From: Atherinomorus stipes
Taxonomy: Eukaryota > Chordata > Actinopteri > Atheriniformes > Atherinidae
Assembly: GCA_023101725.1 (NCBI GenBank)
Contig: JALJCO010013725.1
Span: 1 to 64,000, forward strand
Length of the DNA: 64,000 nt
Direction: 5' to 3'
The position numbers were made by a program, and so were the translations under genes. A model generated the notes under the pieces. The model worked only from the letters and a program-made list of their open reading frames with translations. It was not told the origin of the DNA and searched no databases. Shown in pieces: positions 51,401 to 63,588 of the stretch. Each line of letters begins with the position of its first letter. Within the stretch, counting starts at the first letter, position 1.

Positions 51401-52271
51401 GACGTGTTACTACACGATGGTAAACATCACCCTGGAACTACTTTTTACAGACGTGTTACTACACGATGGTAAACATCACCCTGGAACTACTTTTTACAGA
51501 CGTGTTACTACACGATGGTAAACATCACCATTGAACTACTTTTTACAGACGTGTTACTACACGATGGTAAACATCACCATGGAACTACTTTTTTCAGACA
51601 TGTTACTACACGATGGTAAACATCACCCTGGAACTACTTTTTACAGACATGTTACTACACGATGGCTAACATCACCCTCGAACTACTTTTTACAGACATG
51701 TTACTACACGATGGCTAACATCACCCTCGAACTACTTTTTACAGATGTGTTACTACACGATGGTAAACATCACCATGGAACTACTTTTTACAGACGTGTT
51801 ACTACACGATGGTTAACATCACCATGGAACTACTTTTTACAGACGTGTTACTACACGATGGTAAACATAAACCTGGAACTACTTTTTACAGATGTGTTAC
51901 TACACGATGGTAAATATCACCATTGAACTACTTTTTACAGACGTGTTACTACACGATGGTAAACATAAACCTGGAACTACTTTTTACAGATGTGTTACTA
52001 CACGATGGTAAACATCATCCTGGAACTACTTTTTACAGACGTGTTACTACACGATGGTAAACATCACCCTGGAACTACTTTTTACAGACGTGTTACTACA
52101 CGATGGTAAACATCACCATGGAACTACTTTCACAGACGTGTTACTACAGGATGTTAAACAGCACTCATGGAACTACTTTCACAGACGTGTTACTACACAA
52201 TGGTAAACATCACCATGGAACTACTTTCACAGACGTGTTACTACACGATGGTAAACATCACCATGGAACTA
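48426..52271. repeat. Minisatellite H, block 2, with 919 bp higher-order repeats
   Basis: About 79 units. A landmark (AAATACATGTTACGACACG) occurs in the copy at 48,555 and again 919 bases further on at 49,474; both copies share the same order of unit variants for about 600 bases. The right part (from 50.4 kb) is made of shorter-range duplications with GTAAATCAACCTGG variants. It ends in a poly-T run. Confidence 0.95.
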
Positions 52272-53560
52272 CTTTTTTTTTTTTTTTTTTTTTTTCCCCA
52301 AAACCCTACGTGTGTGTGTGTGAGGTAGAGCAGGGGGGGTGGGGGTCTTGGGAAAGGAGACCAGGGGGGTATGAATTCCCCCCCTGGAAGAAGAGCCGTT
52401 ACCGGCATTAGGTACCCCTGCCTCCCGGGATCCCCCCAGGGCAGAAGGGGCAGGCATGGCCGCCCCCACGGCCCGGCGTCCGGCGTTCACCACAGAGGGG
52501 CCAGCCTCGGCCCCTGGGGGCGCTCGACCACGCCAGGCCAGGGAGGGGGAAAAGGGACGGGGAGCGGAAAGGGTCGGCGGAGGGGGGCCAGAGTCACCGG
52601 CCCAACATCCCCAGGCCTCGCAAACCCCCCAAGAGGCACACAGAGCTGCTATTTATTTATTTATTTATTTATTTATTTTTTTCCCCTTTCCTCCCCCCCC
52701 CAACCCGACACACACAAACCCCACCATTGCACCACCACCCCCGCACCCAAACACCCATCATCCATGCATCCCCACTCACCCACCCATCTCCACACACCCC
52801 CACAGGCAGCCACACACACACACAACCGCATTCACGCCCCCCCTCCAGTCACACACCCACCCACACATACCAAGGACGGGGACCACGGGGCCACCAGCCC
52901 CCCCCCCGCCACAAGCCCACCGCCCCCAGCCCCCGGACCACGCGAGACCAACCCGCACGAGACCACCAGCGCAGGCCAGCCCCAACCGACACAGCGGCCG
53001 GGCGGGACAGGCACCCGGCGTGGAAAGACCCGGCCACCCCGCAACCCCCACCTCCACACACTAGAGCTGAACGATATGGACAAAACCCCACACCCCGACA
53101 TCCACGCCAGACACCCCAACATCGATACGACACAACACGACAACGGGTCCGCCGAAAACCAAGCACCCCGGCGGAAGCGCAGCTCCGTCCGCGACCCCCA
53201 GAGCCCCACACGCAGGACAAGCACAGGGAAATCCACACCCCCCACATAGCCGCTCCCGCGACACCAACATCCCGGATGCCCACATCCCGACACAGACACG
53301 ACAATGATACACCCCCCAGCCCCACCACACACACACCCCCACCAGCACACACACCCGCACGCACACAGCAGAGGCGCCCCGGCCCCCGACGCAGTGAGCA
53401 AACGTCACCAGGTCGTGAGGACCGGCCAAATCCAGAGGAGGCACGTCCCGCCGGCCCGCCCCCCCCCCCCCAGCGCCAAGCCGGGTCCCCCGGCCCCGGA
53501 GGCGAGGGGCCATCCCGGAGCACCCACGTCAGCGGGCCACAGACTTCAAACATAAACGAA
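52272..53560. repeat. GC-rich C-strand block with poly-T start, unclassified
   Basis: After 24 T (52,272-52,295) come TG repeats, a GC-rich stretch, a TTTA repeat (about 52,650-52,680) and a very C-rich CA/CCCA segment. Long proline-rich frames in several registers follow from composition and show no domain. It could be a minus-strand retroposon whose poly-A tail is the T run, but no target duplication was found. Confidence 0.5.
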
Positions 53561-53719
53561 GGCTCTGAGTTTTCTGTCAAACATGTTAAACATTTGCAGG
53601 AGTTTGAAGGATAACTCCAGAGGGTTTCAACACAATCTGGAAGCAGACTGGACACAGTCTTCAACGTTTACAACTTAGCGTCACACCATCAGGATTGTAC
53701 TTCGTTCAGTTACGTATTG

Positions 53720-54553
53720 CTAAATTATGTCTGTCGATGAACGGTGTGGGGTTATGGCCATTTGTTTCAAAGTTGGAAATGCTTCAAAAGTTAGGTGCGG
53801 CTAGAGTGCGGAGGGATTTTGGGTTTTTGGGATTTTTCTAAAACGTAACCCACCATTGTGTCAAAACCATAACAGATGTACATATCCTTTCCCATAGTTA
53901 AAGTTTCGCTTTTGCATTGCCCGTTTCTTTGTGGTGTTTCTTGTTGTTTTATGGCTGAGCTATAGAGGTCGAAAGTGACCTGGGTTTGGGGTTTTTCCGA
54001 CCAAATCCCATTCATTTCAATGGGACCGAAAATCGCAGTTTTTTGCGAATTGCGTGAACACCGTTTGAGTTTTGCGCGGACAAATGACACGCACACCTGT
54101 CCTGGCCGAGACGCACGTTTTGATATAACTTTTGTGGGGGTGCTGGCAAAGCCCTGGGAGGAGTAGTGCGTCAAAGAACAGGGCGGAAACAAAATAAGAA
54201 TAAGAATAATAATAATAACGCGGAATAAACGCGGAGCAATAGTAATATGTTGCCAATGCTCTATAGAGCATTGGCAGTATATTGCTCTAGAGCAATATAC
54301 TGCCAATGCTCTATAGAGATTGGCAGCATAATAAACGCGGAGCAATAGTAATATGTTGCCAATGCTCTATAGAGCATTGGCAGTATATTGCTCTAGAGCA
54401 ATATACTGCCAATGCTCTATAGAGATTGGCAGCATAATAACGCGGAATAAACGCGGAGCAATAGTAATATGTTGCCAATGCTCTATAGAGCATTGGCAGT
54501 ATATTGCTCTAGAGCAATATACTGCCAATGCTCTATAGAGATTGGCAGCATAA
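53720..54553. mobile_element. Interspersed repeat X, copy 1, with triplicated palindromic end
   Basis: From TTATGTCTGTCGATGAACGG on, it matches copy 2 at 55.5-56.17 kb almost base for base, including CCCATTCATTTCAATGGGAC and GCGTCAAAGAACAGGGCGG. Its terminal palindromic module (about 105-116 bp) is present three times (palindrome centres near 54,288, 54,394 and 54,510). The family is not recognised. Confidence 0.75.
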
Positions 54554-55190
54554 CTAGAAAATTTCTGAAGAAATTTTGAATGCTGCCAATCTGCTACCCA
54601 CGTCGAACAGAGCGGCAGCCATGTTACAAAGATGGATTAACAGACAGAAAGACAAAGCTGTGAGACAGACTGTGACACAGACAGAGAGTGAGTGAGACAG
54701 ACTGTGAGTCGAACAGAGACTGTGAGATAGACTGTGAATGAGACATAGACTGTGAGACAGACTGTAAGTGAGACAGAGACTGTGAGATAGACTGTGAATG
54801 AGACATAGACTGTGAGACAGACTGTTAGCGAGACAGAGACCGTGAGGCAGAAAGACACAGACAGACAGAAAGATAGATCATCCACAGGACTGACAGGAGG
54901 CCAAGACTGGTGAACAGAGGGTTCAAGGGGAGAGGAAGACTGAGAAAGGAAGCACAGACATGTTTGAATATAAAGAGAGAGAGTTCTAGTATTGAGGACA
55001 TGGTGAGACACCAAATAAGTGGACAGAGGGACAGTCATGATGACCTCAGTGTATTTGAACCTCCAGTTTGATCATACATTGGTTTATAGATGAGGAATTA
55101 AGTCAAAGGTGAAACTAATTAACACAGCAGGGAGAACTGCTTAGGTTGTCATGACAACGCAGCACCTGTCTGTGTGTGTGTGTCACAGAA
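54554..55190. repeat. Degenerate short tandem repeat and flanks
   Basis: Between about 54,640 and 54,860 imperfect copies of GAGACAGACTGTGAG and GAGACATAGACTGTGAG repeat. The remainder to 55,190 shows nothing recognisable. Confidence 0.65.
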
Positions 55191-55194
55191 TGTC

Positions 55195-56172
55195 AGTTAA
55201 TTTCAGTTAGAGACTTTATGCCTTAGTTTTCTATGGGAAAATGCTGAATCGTCCACTGCGAGAAAACCGTAACAGATATCAAAATAATTTTTTCACCGTG
55301 AGCGCCATGAGGCTTTCAGGAACTCAGGAATGTATTTTATTTTATCCTAAGTGGAACACAATTTAAATGGTGACAGTTTTAAGAATCAGGGCTTTTTGAG
55401 CTTTCCATCTAGATTACAATGGAGACGTATAGGAGCAAAATGGTGACTTTCTAAGATTCCGAGAGCCGTAGTTCGAAAACGGTGCGTCTGAGCAAAAAAT
55501 GTGCGGAAGGATGAAATGAAGCCAACAAGATTTCCAACGTTTTGATGTAAAAATTATGTCTGTACGATGAACGGTGTGGGAGTTATGGCCATTTGTTTCA
55601 AAGTTGGAAATGCTTCAAAAGTTAGAGTGCGGCTAGAGTGCGGAGGGATTTTGGGATTTTTTGGATTTTTCCTAAAACGTAACTTACCATTGTGTCAAAA
55701 CCGTAACAGATATGTACATTTCCTTTCACATGGTTAAAGTTTCAGCTTTCCTGACCCGTTTAAACTTTGAATGGTGTTTCTATGTTGTTTTATGGCTGAG
55801 CTATAGAGGTCGAAAGTGACCTGGGTTTGGGGTTTTTCCGACCAAATCCCATTCATTTCAATGGGACCGAAAATCGCAGTTTTTTGCGAATTGCGTGAAC
55901 ACCGTTTGAGTTTTGCGCGGACAAATGACACGCACACCTGTCCTGGCCGAGACGCACGTTTTGATATAACTTTTGTGGGGGTGCTGGCAAAGCCCTGGGA
56001 GGAGTAGTGCGTCAAAGAACAGGGCGGAAACAAAATAAGAATAAGAATAATAATAATAACGCGGAATAAACGCGGAGCAATAGTAATATGTTGCCAATGC
56101 TCTATAGAGCATTGGCAGTATATTGCTCTAGAGCAATATACTGCCAATGCTCTATAGAGATTGGCAGCATAA
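55195..56172. mobile_element. Interspersed repeat X, copy 2, single palindromic end
   Basis: This longer copy adds about 350 bases at the left (with CGAGAGCCGTAGTTCGAAAA) that copy 1 lacks, and has only one terminal palindromic module (56,102-56,157). Copy 1 is therefore truncated on the left and expanded on the right. Confidence 0.75.
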
Positions 56173-56267
56173 TGAGAATCAAAACTATCAGAAAATTTTA
56201 AATAAACAGACATAAAAGACATGTAGGACTTTTACAATTTATTGGTAGACCAATAAATCGCCCTTCT

Positions 56268-56269
56268 AG

Positions 56270-56312
<43 letters not shown>

Positions 56313-56385
56313 TAATATAAATAATAAAATAATATATATAAATATATATCTATATACATATATATATATATATATAAACTTTAAT
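56268..56385. repeat. AT microsatellite
   Basis: Runs of TA dinucleotide (56,268-56,309 and again near 56,355-56,375) with AATAATATAAATA between them. Flanking bases are AT-rich without other structure. Confidence 0.9.
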
Positions 56386-56559
56386 ACAGACTCGGGGCCG
56401 ACATAGCAAACATTACATATTACATACATAAAGATAATGGACACTACATTTAATACATCATAAATAAAAAAGAATAAAAATACGATAGAATAAGAGGAAA
56501 AAAAAAAGAAAAAAAGCTAAATTATTATCAGATGGAAAAAAATACTGATACACTTTTGT

Positions 56560-56790
56560 GATATTTTCATATGCCAATATCATATCGATATTAAAAAACG
56601 TGGTATTCAACTATTTTACTAACAAAATCTTGCGAAATTTAATCAATCTGTTATGAAATCTCGTGAAATTTTGTGAAATCTTGCTAGATTTCATAACAGA
56701 ATGATGAAATCTCACAAGATTTTGTTAGTCAAATAGATCCATACATTTAAAAAATTGATATGATATTGGCATATGATATATTGAGATATT
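56560..56790. repeat. Foldback (long inverted repeat) element
   Basis: The left arm contains CATATGCCAATATCATAT, ACTAACAAAATCTTG and CTGTTATGAAATCT; the right arm contains their complements in reverse order: AGATTTCATAACAG, CAAGATTTTGTTAGT and ATGATATTGGCATATG. The inner stem (56648-56661 with 56686-56699) is perfect with a 24-base loop. It is probably a small palindromic MITE. Confidence 0.8.
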
Positions 56791-56799
56791 TCATTGTAT

Positions 56800-58439
56800 T
56801 GACATTTTTTCCCAAACATTATTATTATTATTATTTATTTTATTATCACTTTATCTTTTATTTTTGTTTTAAATATATTAATTATTACTATTAGTAGTAG
56901 TAATAGTAATATTTTAAAATGGTGAGTGATATCTGCAGCAAGCTGCTGCCCTGTGTGGCCATATCTTGCAAAGGCAAGGAATCCTTTAATCAAATCCATG
57001 GATCCAAACGGTGATGCGGATGAACACCAGATTTCAATCGGTTCTTCCTTGTACCGTTATAAATACTCTGAAAATTTCATCCTAATCTGCCCAGTACTTT
57101 TTAGAGTTATTTTGCAAACAGACAGACAAACACTGGCGATCATATTACCTCTGCCACTCATTAGCGAAGGTTATTTAAGATCAAAGTAATTAATAACAGT
57201 AAATACATACTATGAAAATCAAAACAAAAAGTGTGAATAAAACAAATAAATGAACTTGAAAAAAAGAAATAAAATATAAAAAAGTAGCTTGTGAGACACG
57301 TCGTTCAGTAAAAGGAATGGCTGGATGTGAAGCAGGGAAAACAGGCAGACCTTTATGATCACAAACTGATGACGAAGAAACAGGAACATTGTCCTTGGAC
57401 AGGATCTGTTTGTGTGTTTGAGTATAACGGAATCCGATTTTCCATTTTACAGCGAAAGAAACACAGAGAGCAAACACAGCAGCCTTTCTGTCGCAGTTTC
57501 AACAGCAGCAGCATCCGACTCCAACAAACATTGGCATGACTGTGCTCAAGTGTTTATCTCAGGCAGACAAATCAGTCTGAGGCTCATGACAATGCCAAAC
57601 AGGTAAGAGATTAGACAAAAACCTTTCCAAAGGTGACAATCTGATCTGAACTGTTGGTGGTAAAACATGCATATGACTAAGAAAAAACAAAAAAGGTGAC
57701 GGCCTCCTTTGTTAGTCCTCCTCTTTAAACTCTGAGAGCAGACACTTGAGGAGATAGGATCTCCCTGAGCATGTTAGACATGCAGGAAACCAGACAGCAA
57801 GGCTGCACGACACAATACAAGCTGAGAGGAGTGTAAATGGACGGAGACAAAGGACAGAGGTGATGGACTGGAACAGCAGCCATCATACGGAATGCCATTA
57901 ACCCCTTGAGACTCTGCTAGATCTCCCCGAGCATCATCTCTTACATCATCATCAGTGTCTCATCAGTGATCTACTGGCGTTTTCCAGCATTTACATCCCG
58001 TCCAGGAGGTTTACAATCAAGCTACTAAATGTGTTTATTCAGACTCTATCTGCTAAATCCACAATGATCCATTATAACACCATTATTTATGCCATTTTCA
58101 TCATAAAACATCGATATCACTACTATGTTTCTAAGAGATCTCTATTAAGATCTCTATTATAAGATGATGAAGCCACTTCTTGTCAAACTTTCCACCAATA
58201 AGAGAACTTAAATTGACGGAATGTCCAATCAGGAGCAGCCAAAGATCAACAAGTGAGCAAGAAGTTCTATGTGCGTCTGAAAAAAAAGAAAAATAATGGT
58301 CCTCTATGCTGGAATAAAGCCAAAAAGATCTTTCTGATGCAGCTGAGTTGGAGTTGATTGGTTTGTAAAGATGGTACTGTAGGTAAATAGTCACAGAAAT
58401 AACTGGAAATGAGGAAAAAGTGGAAATATGGAAAAAGGG
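56800..58439. other. Unassigned sequence
   Basis: AT-rich to mixed sequence without an array, transposon end or convincing exon. Short open frames here have no recognisable features. Confidence 0.4.
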
Positions 58440-60085
58440 ATTACAGGTTATGGATGGAAACTAAGATCAAAGGTTGTGGATGCTGACTGGGATTAAAGTT
58501 TCTAATGCTGTCTGGGATTAAAGGTTCTGGATGCTGACTAGGATTAAAAGGTTCTGATGCTGTCTGGGATTAAAGGTTCTGGATGCTGCCTGGGATTAAA
58601 GGTTCTGGATGGAAACTAAGATCAAAGGTTCTGGCTGCTGACTGGGATTAAAGGTTCTAGATGCTGACTAGGAATAAAAGGTTCTGATGCTGTCTGGGAA
58701 TAAAAGGTTCTAATGCTGTCTGGGATTAAAGGTTCTGGATGCTGACTGGGATTAAAGGTTCAAGATGCTGTCTGGGATTAAAAGGTTCTGATGCTGTCTG
58801 GGATTAAAGGTTCTGGATGCTGACTAGGATTAAAAGGTTCTGATGCTGTCTGGGATTAAAAGGTTCTAATGCTGTCTGGGATTAAAGGTTCTGGATGCTG
58901 ACTAGGATTAAAGGTTCTGATGCTGTCTGGGATTAAAAGGTTCTAATGCTGTCTGGGGTTAAAGGTTCTGGATGCTGACTAGGATTAAAAGGTTCTGATG
59001 CTGTCTGGGATTAAAGTTTCTAATGCTGTCTGGGATTAAAGGTTCTGGATGCTGACTAGGATTAAAAGGTTCTGATGCTGTCTGGGATTAAAGTTTCTAA
59101 TGCTGTCTGGGATTAAAGGTTCTAGATAGTGACTGGGATTAAAGGTTCTAGATGCTGACTAGGATTAAAAGGTTCTGATGCTGTCTGGGATTAAAAGGTT
59201 CTAATGCTGTCTGGGATTAAAGGTTCTGGATGCTGACTAGGATTAAAAGGTTCTGATGCTGTCTGGGATTAAAAGGTTCTAATGCTGTCTGGGATTAAAG
59301 GTTCTGGATGCTGACTAGGATTAAAAGGTTCTGATGCTGTCTGGGATTAAAGTTTCTAATGCTGTCTGGGATTAAAGGTTCTGGATGCTGACTAGGATTA
59401 AAGGTTCTGATGCTGTCTGGGATTAAAAGGTTCTAATGCTGTCTGGGATTAAAGGTTCTGGATGCTGACTAGGATTAAAAGGTTCTGATGCTGTCTGGGA
59501 TTAAAGTTTCTAATGCTGTCTGGGATTAAAGGTTCTGGATGCTGACTAGGATTAAAAGGTTCTGATGCTGTCTGGGATTAAAAGGTTCTAATGCTGTCTG
59601 GGATTAAAGGTTCTGGATGCTGACTAGGATTAAAAGGTTCTGATGCTGTCTGGGATTAAAAGGTTCTAATGCTGTCTGGGATTAAAGGTTCTGGATGCTG
59701 ACTAGGATTAAAAGGTTCTGATGCTGTCTGGGATTAAAGGTTCTGATGCTGTCTGGGATTAAAGGTTCTGATGCTTCCTGGGATTAAAGGTTCTGGATGG
59801 AAAATAAGATCAAAGGTTCTGGATGCTGACTGGGATTAAAGGTTCTAGATGCTGACTAGGAATAAAAGGTTCTGATGCTGTCTGGGAATAAAGGTTCTGG
59901 ATGCTGACTGGGATTAAAGGTTCTGGATGCTGACTGGGATTAAAGGTTCAAGGTGCTGTCTGGGATTAAAGGTTCAAGATGCTGTCTGGGATTAAAGTTT
60001 CAAGATGTTGTCTGGGATTAAAAGTTCTAGATGCTGACTGCAACTAAAGGTTCTAGATGCTGACTGGGATTAACAGGGTTCGCTC
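58440..60085. repeat. Minisatellite I (about 26 bp unit), about 60 copies
   Basis: The unit alternates TCTGGGATTAAAGGTTCTGG, ATGCTGACTAGGATTAAAAGG and TTCTGATGCTGTCTGGG. In the centre three unit types recur in a fixed order, so the array has a higher-order period of about three units (roughly 78 bp). Confidence 0.94.
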
Positions 60086-61439
60086 TTTTACATGCAGGTT
60101 TTTTTTAAAAATAAAAAATCAAGTGGACTGAAAAACATGGAATTTTAGGGGTTAGTCAGTAAAAAACTAATCTTGAGAACATGAACGGGACAATGGGAGA
60201 GAGCGACATCCAAAGGTCTAGGAGAAAGTTTAGACGAGGAATGCCAAACTCTTTGGCGAGCCAGTCAGAGGGACAGCTCTGTACCTGTAGGCCCGTCTAA
60301 TCTTCTGCCAGGTCAGACTGGGTAATTGTTCCCAGCAATGACAGCTAATGGGGCATCCTCTGCATACCAGACGGTTACTTTACTTCACAAAGATGAGTGA
60401 AAGAGGAGCCCTGACCTCTGCTGGGGCTGATTAGGGATGGCTCAGAAATGATAAAGAGCTACTTTGTGTGTGTTGTAATTGACCATAATAGACCTGCCAG
60501 AGTTTCAACTGTAAGTAGGTGCCTGGATTTTACTGTCAACCCATTCTGATCATGTGGAGTACCTGAAAGGTGGCTGTGACCCAACCTTTACAATGCAGCA
60601 GCCGTGCAGATTCTCAAACCTTATCTTTAAAACATGGAATGCATCTATATTTAAGTCACATGATGTGGAGGTGTTGACGTAGAGGTAGCACATTCCTGAG
60701 ATGCTGGAAAGGTCCTGCTCCTGTCCCCACACATGATACTTGATGAAACGCATGACGGAGAAAGATCAGGCAGACGTGATTTATGCTGCTGTTTTCTCTC
60801 TGAATCGGTGACAACAGTTAGGACGGCTTGACAGCTCTGCTCACCTGAAGGGACCTCTGAAGGAATGATTGGAATGTGACAAAGATGGAAAGAGGGATAA
60901 GAGCTAAGAAAGAGGACAAACACCTCACACACAAGGGGGTGCATGGACAAGGTGAATCACACAAACTAAATGAAACAGCACAGTGGCATTTTTCATATCA
61001 ACACATGGACTGGGGGTATTTTCTTTCACCTAGCAGAGTTAAACACATTATCTACGTCTACATCCACTTCTGGAATGTGATACTCTTAAAATCCTGGTCT
61101 ACATTTTCCAGTCCATTGTCAGATTTTTTTTTTTTTTTGGCGTATACATGAAAGAACATAATTTCCTGTGGTTATTAAAAGTAGGGATGGATGTTGTTGG
61201 ATTTTGGCCAATAACCATTATTACAGCTGAAAATCATTTAATAATATACCTTGTGAAAATTACAAAAATACTTTAGCTGCAGATCCAGTATTTGCCAATA
61301 ATGTTGCAGGGTGGGCGCAGACTTATGTTGATGCCTTGTTGATTTAAAAAGAGAGAAAAAAAAACAGCATTCTACAGGTTAGTCACCAAACCAAACCTGT
61401 TGTATATTAGTTACTTACAGAGGTCAGATAAATGTAAAG
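60086..61439. other. Non-repetitive segment, possible conserved non-coding stretch
   Basis: From about 60,230 to 60,500 the sequence is balanced and non-repetitive, with AATGACAGCTAATGGGGC and TAATTGACCATAATAGACC. It could be a conserved element, but conservation cannot be judged here. No exon was identified. Confidence 0.3.
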
Positions 61440-62310
61440 GTCAACATTGGGTCAATATCCGCACATATTGACTACTTTATTCACTCTTAGGATTACTTTA
61501 CTCATTCCTAGGAATACTGTACTTATTCTATGATTTTTTTACTCATTCCTAGGACTACTTTAGCCATTCCTAAGACTACTTTACTTATTCGATGATTACT
61601 TTATTCATTCCTGATGATTACTTTACTCATTCCTAGGACCACATTATTCAATCCTAGGACTACCTGTAGTTTACCCATTCCTTGGATTACTTCACCTATT
61701 CCTGGGATTACTTTACTCATTCCTAGGACTACTGTACTTATTCTATGTTTACTTTACTCATTTCTAGTACTACTTTACTCATTTCAAGGATTACCTCATT
61801 CATTTCTAGGACAACTTTACTTATCTATGATTACTTTATTCATTCTTAGGACTACTTTATTCAATCCTAGGACTACTTTACTCATTCCTCAGAATACTTT
61901 ACCCAAACCTGGGACTACTGTACTCACTCTATGTTGACTTTACTCACTCCTAGGACTACTTTACTTATTCCAAGGAATACCTCACTTATTCCTAGGACTA
62001 CTTTATTCAGACCTAGAACTACTTTTCCCATTCCTAGGATTACTTTATTTATTCCTAAGACTATTTTGCTTTTTCTATGATTGCTCTACTTATTCCTAGG
62101 ACTATTTCATTCAATCCTAGGATTACTTTACCTATTCATAGGATTAATTTAGTCATTCCTAGGGGTACTTTATTAATGTTATGATTATTTCACTCGTTCC
62201 TACTCATTCCTGGGACTACTTATTCTATGATTACTAAACTCATTCCCAGGATTACTTTACTTATTCCTAGGATTACTTTACTCATTCCTAGGATCTTTCC
62301 TACTTTACTC
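61440..62310. repeat. Minisatellite J, old and degenerate (about 22-25 bp unit)
   Basis: Repeated TTACTTTACTCATTCCTAGG followed by ACTAC, with many substitutions and length changes. CCTAGG recurs in most units. It is far less uniform than the arrays near slc5a6. Confidence 0.85.
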
Positions 62311-63419
62311 CTTACTTGATGAATTGGGCAGCTGTTCTCTGTTTCCACTGAAAGTAATGTTTTCTTTTAAGAGGAGACAACATTTACATTTTCTACTGTG
62401 TTCCAGGTGAATTTACTCTGACACAGTAACACATATTTTGATTGACACTTCTCAAGAAATCTCACACATCTAAGCTTTAATTAGACATTATACAAACAGC
62501 CTGGTAGTTGTGAAGATACATTTAATATATTTTGGGTTTGTCATTATAGACAGGAAAAAAAAGCATTTTCATGAAGAGGTTAAGTGAGCTTTCCAAACCA
62601 ACACTTGGCTAAAACACACCTGAATTCTTTTAACCAGGAACCTGAGAGAGAGAGGATCCAAAAAGCTGATAATCAGGTAATAAAATACATGCTGCAGCAG
62701 TTGGCAGCTGCTCACATCTGCATTTCTAATCTGACCTCGTATCATTATAATCATCGCTGATGCTGCAGGACAGTGGCGTTCAGCAGTAAAGGAGCTCCAC
62801 CTCTGTAACCTTGTAACGCTCTCAGGTTTGCACCGTGACAAAGCCCGCCCCCGCTCTGCGGCGCCCTCAGCCTCGTCCAGCCGTTATCAGCTGCAGGTCT
62901 GTTTACCTGGCCTCGGGTCAGTGGCAGCCAGCCGCATGTTTGGTTGCTGGAGACAGATAAGGCGTCTCTCCACCCACCTAACTGAAGACTTTATCACTCT
63001 CCACTGTGTTTCTGAGTGTGAGTGTGTGTTTGTGAGCATGTGAGTGAGTGTGTGGCGATAACCCCTGGCCGTAGCGCTATGCTGCGGCTGGCATTCAGTG
63101 TTTACAGCGCATTAGATCAAAGCAGGCTCAGTGTGCAGTCGGTCAGCCGACCGGACTACAGACAGGCTGAGAGGGTTCCAGTCAATAATCCTGAACCGAA
63201 CAAGGACTAAAGCATTTTGTTGAGTAAGCAGTTCTACGTTAAACTACAAAGTCTCTGCAAGTTACAGCTGCATAGCTGCAAAAAAGGAAGATGTGACATA
63301 ACAAATAACCTATATTTTCAATAATTTAAAAAAGCATAATTAAAATTAATTATTTGCCTCAATCAAACCAATTACCCCCTTCCTTCTAAAAACAATAAAG
63401 TTGCCAGCGAAACTTATAC
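62311..63419. other. Non-repetitive segment
   Basis: Mixed sequence with a short TG-rich stretch near 63,020 and a GC-rich part near 62,830-62,960 that contains GTTATCAGCTGCAG and AGACAGATAAGG. No gene is supported. Confidence 0.3.
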
Positions 63420-63588
63420 CAGTGGTTCCCAAACTTTTTCCGAAGGACCCCTTTTTCTTCGACAATAATAATGTCATTTTTTGATGTATTAATGCAAAAA
63501 AAACCCCAAAAAACAAACAAACAAAAAATGTTACTCATATCATACTGAAAATCAATTTTCTAGATAAAAGGAGCTTATTTCTAACATC
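63420..63588. mobile_element. End of a hAT-like element
   Basis: CAGTGGTTCCCAAACTTTTT followed by GAAGGACCCC is a typical teleost hAT-type terminus. The other end was not found before the Tc1-like copy or the window edge. Confidence 0.55.

Noticed and set aside
52371..53614. Proline-rich plus-strand and glycine/cysteine-rich minus-strand frames of up to 295 codons
   Set aside because: They overlap in several registers in a C-rich block with CA repeats, as expected from composition. No domain or splice structure was seen.
61614..61937. A 107-codon plus-strand frame rich in isoleucine, proline and threonine
   Set aside because: It is a translation of degenerate minisatellite J.
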